From: Tilletia caries
Lineage: Eukaryota; Basidiomycota; Exobasidiomycetes; Tilletiales; Tilletiaceae
DNA: 64,000 nt
Reading direction: 5' to 3'
Assembly (NCBI GenBank): GCA_032718865.1
Contig: JALUTQ010000001.1
Coordinates: forward strand, 248,001-312,000
The position numbers and the translations under genes are program-made. Numbering within the stretch: the stretch's first letter is position 1; each line of letters opens with the position of its first letter. The notes below the pieces were generated by a model that ran no database searches, had not been told where the DNA came from, and saw only the letters and a list, made by a program, of their open reading frames with translations. This document shows, in pieces, positions 45,223 to 58,588 of the stretch.

Positions 45223-48200
45223 TTGATGGGATCCAGAGCGGTACCGACGACAGCGGCGAGGTTGTCCACAGCACACAGCTCTCTCCACAGCGAGATGGCC
45301 AGCATGCTCGGGTCCCTCACCCGCAAGCAGAGCGGCGCATCAGCCAAGATGAAGAAACACCACGCACAGGCCCAGGCTCAGGCTGCTGCTGCTGCTGCAC
45401 ACGCTATGGGCACCGCACGCACAGGCCCACTCCCAGGCACGGCCGCAAACGGGTCCGGGTCCGGGTCCGTGTCCATGTCCGCTGACGGCCCACTCCCACT
45501 CGCATACGCATACCCAGCGTCCTCGTCCAGCGGCAGTCGCCAGAACAGCCCGCTCACATCGCCCCTCACCACAGAACCGCCGATCTCCTTCTCAGCAGCA
45601 GGCGCAGGTACAGCAGCAGAGTCACAGCCACAGTCACCGCACAGACCATTCCTGCCGCATCTCCATCGCACAAAGTCAGCAAGCTCAGCACGTGCCATGG
45701 CAGGAGCAGCAGGCGGAGCAGGACCAGCAGGAGCAGCAGCAACAACAGCAACAGCAGGCAGGAACGGCGACGATTTCTTCCTCAATCCACCCGCCATGCC
45801 CTTCCCAGCAGCAGCAGGATCAGCCTCCTCACACAGCTCACACACCTCCAGCACCCTCGCCGCCTACTCCACCACAGAACCATCCACCGCCAGCAGCATA
45901 TATCCACCAGCCAGCGCCAGTTCGGTCACCACCGTCTCCGGCACATCCTACTTCCAACAGCAGCAATCTCAGCTTCTCGGAAACAACAACTCCGCCCACA
46001 GCTCCGATCCCGTCAACGACGGACTTGTCAAGGATCTCTGCCAGAAGCGCATTCAGAGCATCGTCTACCTCAAAAAGACGCTCGAAGGGTACGTCCATCG
46101 TACATCACATCCTTTTTTCTGCTTCCTCTTCTGACGTCTCTACCGCTGCAATCTCCCTTACCAGCCGCCAGAGCTGGCTGAATACCGTCCGAATGTCAAA
46201 GCGAGATCTCGTCTCCGCTTTCGAGACCGAGAAGATGAGGAAGAGGTAAGCACACTCACATCCTCGCATTTCTGTCTGGCCCCACATTCCAAATGCTCAA
46301 ATTTTCCTCAACTGCTTCCAAACAGAACAATCCGGAATATGTACCTCGGTCTCTCCCTCGCACCCGTCATCGAGATGAACAGCCTCAGCGACCTCTGCAA
46401 GACCATCACCAACCTCTTCGCAGAGCTCGAAAGCTGGTCAGAGAATGTCGACAAAGACCGGTCCAAGGTAGTGGTGAGTCAATCTGACGTATTTTACAGC
46501 GACGTAACCATGGCCACAGGACTCACTCAACTTCTGCCTCTCTCTTTTTCCCAGCGAAACTTGTTTCGAACGACAAGAGGCTCGAAGCGCTTGGGAGCCG
46601 CTAGCGGAGGACTCGTAGAATTCATGGGCGCGGAGGCACCCAACTTGCTCACAAACGAGTATACCTACCTGCTCACTCCCAATCTCGTCAGTCGCTCATA
46701 ATCATTCTGCACTGGCAGCAACAGGTTGCCCAAAAAAAATATCATTGCTCACCCTCATCTTTGTCTACGCGCATAACAGCCCTTCTCGCCCGACTACTTC
46801 CACACCTTCTTCACCCTCGCCGACATGCTACAAGAGGTCTACTACAAGATCCTCCTCAGCATACCGTCCTCCTCCTCCAAATCAGCCCCACCCTCGGCCT
46901 TCAACCCGGGCACGGCAAGTTCGATCTCCACCGTCGGCTCCAACTCGATCTCGATGTCGACCTCGCCCGTGTCGAAGATTGGGAGGGGCGCGGGGGGCAG
47001 TCTGTCCTTGTCTACTTCACAGACTGGCTCGGCACATGAGCCGGACTTGAATGATGACTTTGGGAGGTTGTTGGGGGTGACCAGTGGGCAAGCTGGTCCG
47101 TCTGGCAAGGAAGTGGGCATCAGCAATGGGCTGGTCGACTTGATTCACAAGGTCGATGGCAAGCTCAAAGTGAGTTTTCTGACCGCACAGCATTCAACCC
47201 CAGCCCCTCTCATTCCTCAATCTCTCTCTCTCCTCTCTCTCTCTTGCAGAAAATATTGATCCAAACGGCAAAAGAGGTCGACGCCTTGGCACGGCATTTG
47301 ATGAAGGAGGAGATCACAATCTTAGAGCTGCAAGTCCGGAATCTGCCAAACAGCAGCGGCAGCACGGCTCTTGCACCCGGCGCCAACCTAGCGGGCGTTT
47401 CAAGTCCTCTGATGGGCGGCGATCGAACTGCATTCGATGGGCCCCGAGCGTCCCAAATAGGAGGAGGCATCGGTTCATACCCACCTGGACCCGGCTCCGA
47501 CCGAGGTTCCCTCATGACGCCCTCCCCAGCCATGCACGGCGGTCTCTCCGGCCTGTCAAGTCCACCAACGTCCTCGCCTGCGCTCTCCCGCGACTCGTCC
47601 TCCCAGGGCCAGGGAGGTCCGCTCTCCCCGGGCCTTCCGAACAGGAATCTGAATCACGCGGGACCGGGACCGGGTCCGGGTCCGTCGAGACCGCCTGATC
47701 CGGGATTACCGAACATCCCTGCGTTCCGGAGTCCGCCTGGCTGGTCCATGGCGCCCGCTGTGCCTGTCCCGCCGCCGCCGCCGCCGCCACCACCACCAGG
47801 CCCGCTACCCCCCGCTCCCGCACCTGCGCCTCCTTCGGCATCGTCGTCGTCCTCCTCCCATACGACGGCCACACGGACGCTGCTGGGGAGGAAGAGCTCG
47901 GATAGGCTGGGGAAGATGTCGAACCCGCCTTCGGCGTACGCCCAAGCGGCCGGTCCGCCGCCGAGGGGACCGTTACCGCCGATAGGGAGCGTAGGAGCGG
48001 GAATGGGAGGGGGAGGGGGAGGGGGTACGCCACCGCCGTCGGTCCCGCCGCCTCCTTTACCGGCTTCCTTGCCTGCTCGACACGGCAAGACGCCCTCCTT
48101 CTCCGCCACCTCGTCCGGCTTTGAACCTGGCTCGCTGACCTTTGTGCCTACGCATGGCGCTGGGGGGGGGTGGGGGGGGGTGGGGGGGGGTGGGGGGTGG

Positions 48201-48266
48201 GGTTGGGGTTGGCAGCGGTCTGACTGGTGGTGGGGGTGGGATCGGTCGACCGAGACGGGCGCGTGA
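45223..48266 (+). CDS. conserved fungal-type protein of unknown function, Pro/Gly-rich tail
   Basis: Six exons (45223-46088, 46165-46245, 46326-46473, 46555-46686, 46780-47169 and 47250-48266) join in phase to 877 residues. The start may instead be the Met at 45295 (MASMLGSLTRKQSG). The first 260 residues are Ser/Ala-rich. A folded core spans residues about 260-470: RIQSIVYLKKTLEGRQSWLN, TIRNMYLGLSLAPVIEMNSL, EYTYLLTPNLPFSPDYFHTF, and KILIQTAKEVDALARHLMKE. It resembles a helical core of an uncharacterised fungal family; I cannot name it. The tail has poly-Pro (VPPPPPPPPPPGPLPP) and Gly runs. The frame ends at 48266 just after an extreme G-tract; another frame stays open with matching composition to 48453. 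Confidence 0.75.
48161..48216 (+). repeat. G-tract array with quadruplex potential
   Basis: Three units of T followed by nine G are followed by T plus six G, then GGGG tracts separated by one or two T. It lies within the last exon of the 45,223 gene on the coding strand. It is likely to be length-unstable and hard to sequence. Confidence 0.85.
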
Positions 48267-48453
48267 TGCGAGTGGGGGCGGGAGTAGTGGGATGGGCATT
48301 GGGAGGGGTGTGGGTAGTGTGGGCGGGTCGAGCGCGGGTGGGGAGGGGTTCCATGCTGCGTTGATTGCTGGGGCTGTCGAGGCTGGCTTGACGGAGTTTG
48401 GCACGATGGAGAGTGGAGTTGGGTCCGCTGGTGGTCTTCCACCGGGGGCATGA

Positions 48454-48973
48454 GTGAGTGCCATTTTCCCGACCCGATCATCATCACACACACACACACA
48501 CACACACAAAAATGGAAGCAAGATCGTCTTGCGCCTGACTTTGGACAGCAGCTCCCCACCCTGGAAACCTAACCGCGCACCTATACCGCCGCCCCTCCCT
48601 CCCCTCCGTTCTCAACCTTGCTGTATCTTCTTCTTCGAGCGCGACACATTCTTGCCCGCGGAGCACGCGTCCCCCTTGTAGTAATATCGCCACTGTTGTA
48701 ATCCTGAGACTCAGCATGCCCTTCTTTCCTTCTCCTTCCGATCAGGGAGCCAACCCCGTCCTGTCCTTGACATCGAACGTACGTAGGGGAGAGAGAGAGA
48801 GATAAGTGAAATGCAGGGGGGGTAACTTTGCTTTGAGAGAGAGAGAGAGTGTGTGTTTTTGCTTCGAGATAAGACATCTAACGAACCCCCCCTCCATCGA
48901 CTGGGGACTGACCTCCGTTCCCTAACGAGAGCGCCCACACCCGCACCGTCGCACTCGACACCGCCCAACCCTC
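48454..48973. other. convergent intergenic region with CA repeat
   Basis: The 3' ends of the unknown plus-strand gene and the minus-strand VPS10-like gene face each other here. A (CA)12 microsatellite lies at 48485-48508, and GA-rich runs at about 48,788-48,851. No gene is supported. Confidence 0.6.
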
Positions 48974-51949
48974 TCACGTATCCACCTCATCATCATCATA
49001 CTCATTCAACGCCTCCGCATCCGCATCCGCCGATAACGAGCGATACCCGAACGCCTCGCGCGAGCGGCTCCCGCTCCTTCCCAACCCGGGCAGACTCTCG
49101 AAGAGGTCGAAGAGCTTGCTGAAGATGATCAGGCCGACGCCTTGGAGGAAGGGCACGACGGAGGCGAGGGTGGAGAGGGGTCCGCCGGAGGAGAAGCCGG
49201 AGGAGGAGGAGCCTGGGAGGCGGATGTTTCTGCACGAGGATGGTAAGGATGAAGAGTCAAGGGTCAGAAATCGTCACCTCTCACTCGGCGCGTGGTTGAC
49301 GCGACCCGAAGGAAAGAACAGAAGAAAGAAAAGAACTCACCCTCCAGCACCCCGACTTCCCATCTTCTGCGTCCACCAGAACGAGAGTAGCCCAGCCAAC
49401 AAAACAGCAGCGAGCAAGATACTCCCCCACCAAAAGACGCCATGTCCCAACCTCAACCGATTCGGACAATCATGCGCCCTCCCCCGATCCGGCCTGGCCC
49501 CACCCTCACAAGCACTAAGCGGGATCCGCCTCACGCTCGTCCGCTCGAACCACTGCTCCGTCTTCCCATCCTTACACTGGCTGTACGGGTCGGACGGTAA
49601 CGGGGTCGTGTTGGGCAGTTGGACGCAGATGCCCGAAGCGTTCCGGGCGTGGTTGTACTCGCATTCGAAGTCGACGTCGGTGCAGGGGCATTTCTTGCGG
49701 ATCTCGTGCGGGTTCGGGAGGGCTTGGCCCACGTAGCATTTCGCTTGGCGTTTGCGGCGGAGGTAGTACGTCTGGGGAAAAGTGTGGGAGGGAGGTTCAG
49801 TATGACGGGAGTGGGAAGTCCAGATCAAAGTTGAGGGGAGGGGGGGGGGCTTGGGGTTCGTTAGGATGATCCAACTCACCTGTTGTCCGAACAGACAGTC
49901 TTCCTTCCGATGTTCGCTCGGGCTGAAGAGCTCGAAGTCGTCGTTCTCCGGATGGGCGAGATCAAGATTGCCTGCGGGCAGTGAGATAGACACCAAGCCC
50001 CCCGGTCAGCAAAGGGAAAGGGCACTGCTCGATCCTCCGTCAGAAACTCACATTTCCTCGGCTCCGTATGGCTGAAGTCGAGATGAATGCCAACGGTACG
50101 GTGCGCGTTGAACTTAGGCGGCAGACCAAACAGCATAAACTTCCGATGGGTATCCTCCGGCACCGTCGCAATCCCAGTGACAACGAGCTCCTCCCCGAAA
50201 TCGTACTCAAGCCAATTCTTGCCATGATCAAGCGTGTAGCTGACCTTACGCGTCGGCTTGGAGTCGACCGCCATGACGATGATGTTCCCCTGATCTCCAA
50301 ATTCCCACATATGCGCTCCCTTCCCGACTTCTTCCCACAGGAAACCGCCGTCCCGACTGAGGAAGGTGTCACTGTGTGCCCAGCTGTCGAGCTTGGTACC
50401 CACGTTACCCACCGCGAGGATGAGGCCGGGAGCGGTCGGGCTGGTGTACGAGAGCGCCGGGTTCGGCCGCTCCGTGAAGCTCTGCAGGTGTAGACTGCAG
50501 TTCTTCTCTACGCAGCCGTATGGTTTTCCTGCGAGGTCGTGTGCGGGGGGGTCGAGGAGGTCCCAGTGTCCGCCGTCGTTGTGGGTGACGCGGGTCTGGA
50601 GCTGTTTGACCCGGGTGATGGCTGCGCTTTCGGGGTTGCTGACTATGTTCACGAAGGCGATGCCTTCCATGCTTTGGGTCTTGTCGAAGTCTACGAATCC
50701 CTGCTTGTTGCGGTTGACGAAGTCTTGCGAGACGATGTAGTAGGAACCATTCTAAGGCAAAGGTAGACGAATGGGATTCAGGAAGGTCAGGACGATCAGA
50801 AACGTCGACGGCAGCAAAGACGGGAGCTATACGCACAGAGTTACTCTTCATCAAGGCTCCCCATTCCAGATTTTTGTCTGGGTGCGTTGTGTGGTGCAGG
50901 AAGAGGGCATGGGTTCGTGACTCCAGGACGGTATCAGCCTGTGACTTTGGCGACATGCTGGGTGGGAAGACCGGCGGGGTGAAGTCTCGACCGTTCAAGC
51001 TGACCTGCATGCGGAGCGTAGTCCCCTTGTCGAGAAGTTCTCCCACGAGAATAAACTCTGAAAAGGTTGCAAAATCAACGACATTGTCGAAGATCTTTTT
51101 CTTGGACTTGTAGAACTTGTCGCCGACGATGAGCTCAAGCGGGTTGTTTGCCTGCGTGAAGGATCGCTGGGAGCCCGATTTGGACTTGTAGGACTCGCAG
51201 ATGATCGTCTGTGGGTTCTCCTTGAAGTGTTCAATGTGCGGCCATGCGCATGTCTTCACGTACTCATCGAGCTTCTCCCAATAGTTGCCTCCGTCGGTCG
51301 AGTACCAGGCTCGTGCGCGGCAATTTGGTGACGAGATGTGTTCGCAGTCATACTGCCCACTCCAAATGAGCCAGTCTGGGTTCCGCGGGTTGAATTCGAG
51401 GAGGTTGAGGCCCATTGAATTGGGCACGTCCGGCGCGTCGAAGACGCCCCAGTTGGAGCCTCGGTCAGTGGTGTACCAGACGCGTCGGCCCCTGCCGATG
51501 AGGTATGCGCGGTCATGCGAATAGCGATGTGGAATGACACCGAGCGCATGTCCGTCCCCGTGGTCTCCGCCGACGTCCTTGAGGGCGTTCCACGTGAGGC
51601 CCTCGTTGCTGGAGAGCCAGATGGAGCCGTCGAGGCAGTGCGCGAGGACGTTGGTCGAGTTGTGGAACCAGGTGTAGTCTGTGACCGTGGCTGGGAACTC
51701 GTGGCGCTTGTGGGTGGGCTGGCCTGCTTGGGTCACATGTTGGCGGGGAGAGAGCGAGGGGGACGCGGTTGCTGCTACGCCTTGCGCTGCGCTGAGGCAT
51801 ACGGCCAGGGTGCCGATGACCGCGGCCGTGGCGAGGGCGGTTGCTGTCGCTCCTGACAACCATCTTCTTGGTCTCCTCTGCGCATGTTCGCCATGTGAGG
51901 GCGCTGCCGTCCCTCTTCCGAGGAGATTCCGGAAGCGCTGCAGAAGCAA
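48974..51949 (-). CDS. VPS10-type sorting receptor with a single Vps10 domain
   Basis: Five exons (51949-50837, 50751-50052, 49971-49880, 49771-49341 and 49229-48974) join in phase to 863 residues. An N-terminal hydrophobic signal or anchor (residues about 35-60) precedes a sortilin beta-propeller with repeated Asp-box-like motifs: SSNEGLTWNALKDVG, TTDRGSNWGVF, STDGGNYWEKL, LSRDGGFLWEEV and TLDHGKNWLEYDF. The cysteine-rich 10CC module follows (EDCLFGQQ, KCPCTDVDFECEYNH). One membrane span (FWWGSILLAAVLLAGLLSFW) leads to a tail with GYRSL, a YxxPhi sorting signal, and an acidic end. It should cycle between Golgi and endosome sorting vacuolar hydrolases. Yeast Vps10 has two such domains; here only one is present. 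Divergent from the P5B ATPase. Confidence 0.88.
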
Positions 51950-52400
51950 GAAGCAGAAGAAGAGATCCGCGTACGAGCATAGCAGAAGGAAAGACGGAGA
52001 CAGTCAGTCGGCCGCATTCATTGACCTCACCTCCCAACCAGCAACTGCTGCGACGCGCGCGCACTCACCATGGGCAAGATGTTCCAGCTCCAGCACGAGG
52101 CAGGGAGAGACAGAGAAAGCGAGAGGGAGAGCGAGAGCGAGCTTCGTCTGCGTTTCCGTCTGCAGCGCGTCGTGGTGATGGCCGCAGAGATCCGAGCGCT
52201 GCCTGCTGTTGATCTTCCCGGCTGAGTGTGACTTGTGAGTGAGTGAATGCGGGAAAAGGAAAAGTCTGGGAAATATGGAATAAACCAGAATATATGCGCT
52301 CGCTCTGAAATCCTCACTCCCACTTGCGCTGGACTGGCTCGCCTTCCTTCCGCAGCTCGTCCACCAGCTCGTTTCGTTGTCTGCGTGTATAAGAAGGCAA
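51950..52400. promoter_or_regulatory. divergent promoter of the VPS10-like and P5B ATPase genes
   Basis: This 451-bp region separates two start codons pointing apart. It contains a GAGAGCGAGAGCGAG run at about 52,120. No other gene is supported. Confidence 0.45.
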
Positions 52401-55400
52401 ATGGCTGACCCGCCGTTCTCCTCGTCTGCCAAGGGGAAACTGCCGGCGCTCGTCGTCCCCGGTCAGCACCGACACCCGCACGACCGCGCCGCTGACGAGT
52501 ACCAGTCTCCCTTCACCCTAGCCTCACGCGACAAGACCGACGATGATGGAGCACAGGTTATCAAGAGAGAGCGTCGCGCTCAGGACCACACCGCGCCGAT
52601 GTCGCCTTACTTCGACCCCTCCGAGTCCCAGGAAGCCTACGACTGGGCTCGCGCTCGCCGCGCCAGCACCGATCTGGCCACAGCTGATGAGCATGCGGTA
52701 GACCTCGATTCTGAATACGGCGTGGGACCCAGCGGACCGGAAGCTGTGCCCATCAAGGGACGCTCTCGCCGCGACAGCCAGGTCGGAAGCTATGACGACC
52801 AGTCCGGCAGCATCTTCGACGGGCCTTCCGCGGGAGCTGTACCCAGTTCGGTCAGCAGGTACGTTCTCAGAATGCGCATCTCTCGATGCTTCTGCTCCCC
52901 TTCACAGGCAGTGTGCTGACCCGCTTATCCACATTGCAAACAGTATGCGTCACTTCCTGTCCCGCCCTGAGCTTTCTTCCAGAGTGTCCTCCACTCGCTC
53001 GCGCCGACGCATCTCTCGGGACATCGGCCGAGAACGCAAGCTCAGTAGCTCGACATCCCGCAGTCGCACCTCCCTCCATGACGACGACGATGCCGCTGGG
53101 CGCAGCGTGATCAGCGGAGACGGAATGGATCAAGATGACGAACAGGATACCATGCTCTATGGAGACGGCGCAGAGTCCACCACTTCTCGTCCAGGCAGCG
53201 TCCACAGCTATCGGCGGCGGCGCGTCTCAACAGACGCGACGGACGAACCGGAAGCACGCGGAATGTTCAAGTCCCTCTTCTCCTCGTTCCGTGGCGGCAG
53301 AGGCGACGATGACGATGATGACGCAAAGAGCAGACACTCTGCCCGCCCGTCCATCGGAGGTCGACGTCGCAGCACGGCCTCGTCCGTCGGTAGCCGTCGT
53401 CGTTTGGGCGACCGGTACCATTCCGATGAGGATGAAGTCCTGGCCCAAGAACAGGACGACTTTGATGGAGGGAATTACTCCGACCGCAGCTTGCACGACA
53501 GCATCTCAGACGAAGAAGCTAATTCCGACCGCGGCGGCCTCTTGCCTTCCGTCTTTGGCATGTCCAGCGGAGCCGTGGATCCGGTCTTTGGCGACGCTCG
53601 TATCACCACCGAGCACGAGCCTGAAGATGATCTTGACTTGGCATTGGCAGGCCGGGACGATGGGGTCGACACTGCCGATCTCAGAGACGAAGATGGCACA
53701 CTTGAGGGCGAAGAAGGGCACACTCGAGCAGGTGCTACCCACCGTGCCGAAGCTCTGTCCTCTTTCCCAGTATCCTCAGGTGGCGAGAACGAGATGACCC
53801 CAGCGGCCCGTCTCAAATACGACGCCACCTATCTGGACAAGAGCGCAACCAGCCGACAGCAAGTCTACCTTTCGGACGAAGACGCCCTAGTCCGCTTCAC
53901 AGGCTACATCGAAGTCACCAGTAAACGCATCTTGTACCTCATTGCATGCTTCCTCTCCCTCGGCATCGTCTACCTGTTGGCCAGATGGCTTCCGCGACTT
54001 CGGCTCAAGTGGGTATGCAAGGAGATCTCGTTCCAACAAGCGGAATTTGTCCTTGTCGAAAACCAGTATGGGGACCTCCATGTCGAACGACTCGGATCTG
54101 TTCCCTTTGAACGCTCCTTGGCCACTGTTTTCCCGCCGTCGTCCACAGAACCGGCTGCCACGCAGGCTGAGCTTCAGGCCCAGCTCTCGTCCAGCGCGAG
54201 TGTTAACCGGAGCAAGAATGCCTCACGAGCTGCCTCGGTTCGGAGTGGAGGAGTCGGATCTACACCTCTGGCACCATCGGCCACTGGGAATGGCATCGCA
54301 TTCCCGGGTGGTGATCAGCCCATCAGCAATGGCAATGGCCACAGTAGCACGAACCACTCCCAATCAGCTTCGGACCAAGTACATGCCCTTACCTTCTTCG
54401 ACTATCGGTACACTCGTTTTGTCCTCCATCCTCCGACGGGCCGTCTTCGCATGATGAAAGACTGGCGCGACCCGAACTGGACGTCCGTCATGGCCGTCGC
54501 TTCCGGCGTGACCAACGCCGGCGAAGAGGATCGCAGCATCATGTTCGGTCTGAACGCGGTTGACATTGCGGCCCGCTCGACATGGGACCTGCTCGTCGAC
54601 GAAGTGCTGCACCCCTTCTACATGTTCCAGATCGTCAGCATCATCCTCTGGTCCTTCGACGACTACTACTACTACGCTTTCTGCATCCTTATCATCTCGG
54701 CTGTCAGCATCACCACGACGCTCGTGGAGACGAAGCAGACGGTGGCGCGGATGCGGGAGATGAGCCGGTTCGAATGCGAGGTTCGCGTTTGGAGGGGCGG
54801 TGTTTGGAAGATGATGAGTAGTCAGGAGCTCGTCCCTGGGGACATCTATGATGTCGCAGAGTCAGGGCTCTTGTTCTTCCCAGCAGACAGTGTCTTGCTG
54901 AGTGGAGATGCCATCGTCAACGAGAGTGAGTCAGCGCTAAAATTTCCTTGCTTTGCGAAGCCCTGTACCGCAACCTAACCCTCGCATCATTTCTCCAGGT
55001 ATGCTCACGGGCGAGTCTGTACCTGTGTCCAAGACGCCCATAGACGATGAGGGAATCCAGCTCCTACAGGGCCGAGGATCCGACATCTCCATTGACCTAG
55101 CGAAGCACTTCCTCTTCTCTGGCACGCGTATTATCCGAATTCGTCCCTCGGGCGGCTTGGTGCCCCCGAATGCACCCACCCACGGCGGTTTGGATGCGGA
55201 GATTGACGAGGTCGGGGCTATGGCTATGGTAGTCCGCACCGGGTTCGACACGACGAAGGGTGCGCTGGTCCGGAGTATGCTGTTCCCCAAGCCGATGGGG
55301 TTCAAGTTCTATGTGAGTTCTGATGTGCTGTTGACGTGCAGCTGTGGTCGGGTGACTGTCGGGCTGACGATGTCTGCCTCCACCCTGCAGCGCGACTCTT

Positions 55401-58319
55401 TCCGCTTCATTGGCTTCTTGGGAGGAATCGCTTGCGTTGGATTCATCAGCAGTTCCATCAAGTTTGCCGAGCTCGGAGTGAGTGATTGCTCCTGTCCGCC
55501 CCTTGCTGCTGCTCTCCAGTATCTGACAACTCCTTCTTTGCAGATTGCATGGCACACAATCGTGATCCGTGCCTTGGATCTCATCACCGTCGTTGTACCG
55601 CCAGCTCTGCCAGCGACGATGAGCATTGGTACGACGTTCGCCATTGCCCGACTTCGGAAGGCTGGGATCTTCTGCATCTCGCCCAATCGTGTTAACATTG
55701 GTGGCAAGGTCAATGTGTTCTGCTTCGACAAAAGTGAGTCGAGTGCCTCCAGAATTGCTTCCGAGCCAGATTTGACACCGCTGACCGCATAATCTTTAAG
55801 CTGGAACCCTCACCGCCGACGGACTTGACGTGCTCGGAGCGAGAACTATCGATCTGCGCACTCAGCGCTTCCGCGAATTACACGAGACCGTCGATGAAAT
55901 GCCGGTCGACGGCGCCGCCACCCGAAACGACCCCGAAGCGCGCAAGCTTCCCCTTCTGTACGCCCTCGCGACGTGTCACAGTCTGAAAATTGTAGATGGC
56001 GAGGTGATTGGCGACCCGCTGGACATCAAGATGTTCGAGTTCACCGGATGGACGCTGGACGAAGGTCAGGACCGGTCTGCCCGAGCAACCTCAAACACGG
56101 GTACAGCCAAGTATGGCAAAAGCAATGTCTCGGACCGGCCGCCGGCGCTCGTTCAGACTGTGGTACGACCTCCCGGCGGGCAAGCCTTCGGGGTTGAAGA
56201 CGCCATTAAATCCGGTAGACATGCGCACTTCCTGGAGCTCGGTGTCCTGCGAACATTTGAGTTCGTCTCTGCGCTTCGCCGGATGAGCGTGATAGTCAAG
56301 CGTCTCAAGTCGGAGTCGATGGAAGTCTTCGTCAAGGGTGCACCCGAAACCATGGCCGACATCTGTGACAAGGAATCCTTCCCGGAGGACTACGACGATC
56401 TCCTGAACTACTACACCAAGCATGGATACCGCGTTATTGCTTGTGCGGGCAAGACGATGGCGGGTATGAGTTGGATCAAGGCACAGCGACTGCGCCGCGA
56501 GCAGGCGGAGAGCGGACTTCGGTTCCTTGGACTCATCATATTCGAGAACAAACTCAAAGAGGGCACGACGCCTGCCATCGCAACGCTCCGGCAAGCCGAT
56601 ATCATCTGCAAGATGGTGACGGGAGACAATCCGCAGACTGCAGTGAGCGTGGCTCGGGAGTGTGGCATGGTCGGACAATCTGCCCATGTCTTTATGCCGA
56701 CTTTCGTACAAGGTAAGCCTGGAAAAAGACCAGCAAGAAGTGATCCGTTGGGGGCCAAACTGATCAGCTCATTGTAACATCTCCAGGGAACTCGAGGAAT
56801 CCTCGCGCGGTTATCGAGTGGACGAGTTTGGACGACGACCGTGTGCATCTGGACCCGTACAGCCTCAAACCACGAGAGGCCGATCCGCACATCATGGACA
56901 TGACCGAGCTTGACTTCCAAGACTACCAGCTCGCGCTGACCGGGGATGTATTCCACTGGATGGTCGACTTTGCGCCCCTGGAAACGCTGCGACGGATGCT
57001 CATCAAGGGCACGATCTTCGCGCGGATGTCTCCGGACGAGAAGCACGAGCTCGTGGAGCGGTTGCAGATATTGGGATACACTGTTGGAATGTGTGGCGAT
57101 GGTGCGAACGATTGTGGAGCGCTGAAGGCTGCTGATATTGGGATTTCGCTGTCGGAGGCGGAAGCTTCGGTCGCTGCGCCGTTCACGTCTCGCATCCCTG
57201 ACATCACGTGTGTCATTGAGGTGATCAAAGAAGGCCGAGCTGCCTTGGTCACTTCCTTTTCATGCTTCAAGTACGTGGGATCCAAGTTTTCATTTGGTGC
57301 CTTCCTCCTTTTCTAATCCAGACTGACCGTGTTCTGTGTGTTCGCTTTGGCAGGTACATGGCTCTTTACAGTCTGATCCAGTTCACGAGCATCACCATTC
57401 TTTACAATCTCGCGAGCAGTCTGGGCGACTTCCAGTTCCTGTACATCGATCTGTTCATCATCCTTCCCGTGGCAGTGGCGATGGCGCGCACGCTGCCGTA
57501 CCCGGACATCCATCCCAAGCGGCCGACGGCGAACCTGGTGTCGAAGAAGGTCTTGACCAGTATGCTCGGACAGGTTGTGATTTGCGCAAGTGTGCAGCTG
57601 TTTGCGTTCCTGTACACCCGTGCTCAGCCCTGGTGAGTCATCTTGTGATTCCTCGAAGATGATTGTGCGCATCATTACTCATCCTAGAGATCGGTCCAAA
57701 CAGGTACGAACAGCCGATCTTGAACCCGGACGAGTTGAATGTGATCAACCCGGAGAACTCTTCCTTATTCCTGATGTGAGCTGTTGTCCGACCACTTTTC
57801 AATTTGCGTGCGCCTGCTGACAATAGTACTGTGAAACCTGCAGATCCTCATTCCAGTACATCCTCGTCGCGGCCGTCTTCTCCGTCGGTCCGCCTTACCG
57901 CAAGCCGATGTACACGAATCGTGAGTTGTTCGCTGGCCTTTTCGAATGGGCTTACTTGGCGGACCTCCTTACTGACGATACCTCTTGTCCCATCATTAGC
58001 CATGCTGATGCTGTCATTAGCCGTCCTCACGGCGTTCTCTCTCTACTTCCTATTCGTGCCCTCAGGCTGGTTCTTCGACATCCTCGGCCTCGTCAGCTTC
58101 CCACGTTCCTTCCACTTCGCCCTCCTCATCATGGTCCTCGTCAACGTGGCGCTGTCGATCCTCTTCGAATGGGTTGCGATCGAGCCCGTCACTGCTTTCC
58201 TCAGGGGTCTGCAGAGATTGTGGCGAAGGCGGCACGGACGGTCGGCGCTGCGGCGGAACAATGGAGGGAAGGTGTACAAGCGGGTCGCGGAGGAGGCGCA
58301 GCACGACGGGGATGCTTAG
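52401..58319 (+). CDS. YPK9: P5B-type ATPase, Ypk9/ATP13A2-like
   Basis: Eleven exons (52401-52858, 52944-54925, 54999-55312, 55391-55477, 55544-55733, 55801-56712, 56787-57270, 57354-57632, 57704-57775, 57844-57920 and 58000-58319) join in phase to 1,724 residues. A cytosolic Ser/Arg/Asp-rich N-terminus of about 480 residues precedes the P5B pre-domain ([20 protein letters not shown]). P-type motifs follow: [13 protein letters not shown], the P5B-specific PPALPATM in helix 4, FDKTGTLTADG split by an intron between DK and [15 protein letters not shown] and [20 protein letters not shown]. Ypk9 and ATP13A2 sit in the vacuole/lysosome membrane; ATP13A2 exports polyamines and both protect from heavy metals. 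The N-terminal extension is longer than usual. Confidence 0.93.
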
Positions 58320-58588
58320 ACATGTTGCATTGCTTTTAGTCTCTTTCCCCAAATTAATAATGTGTGTGCAAGTGTGCAACCTGGATCGAGCTTCGCAGCA
58401 GACTGTGTGCCGCTACCTTCAGCATGCTCCAGCAAGGTTCGATGTACTGTAATTCAGACGTCTTCCAGTTGGCCGTGCTGTATGTACGAACTGTGTGTGT
58501 GCGGTGCATTGGACTTTTAAGTCATTTGGGATGCTGTCGTTTGACGCAAAATCCGGATGCACCACACTCGTCTGGCGGCCTTCTCTTT
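58320..58588. other. intergenic spacer upstream of U6
   Basis: The 269 bp hold the 3' end of the P5B ATPase transcript and presumably upstream U6 promoter elements. I do not see a clear TATA box within 40 bp of the U6 start. Confidence 0.4.
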
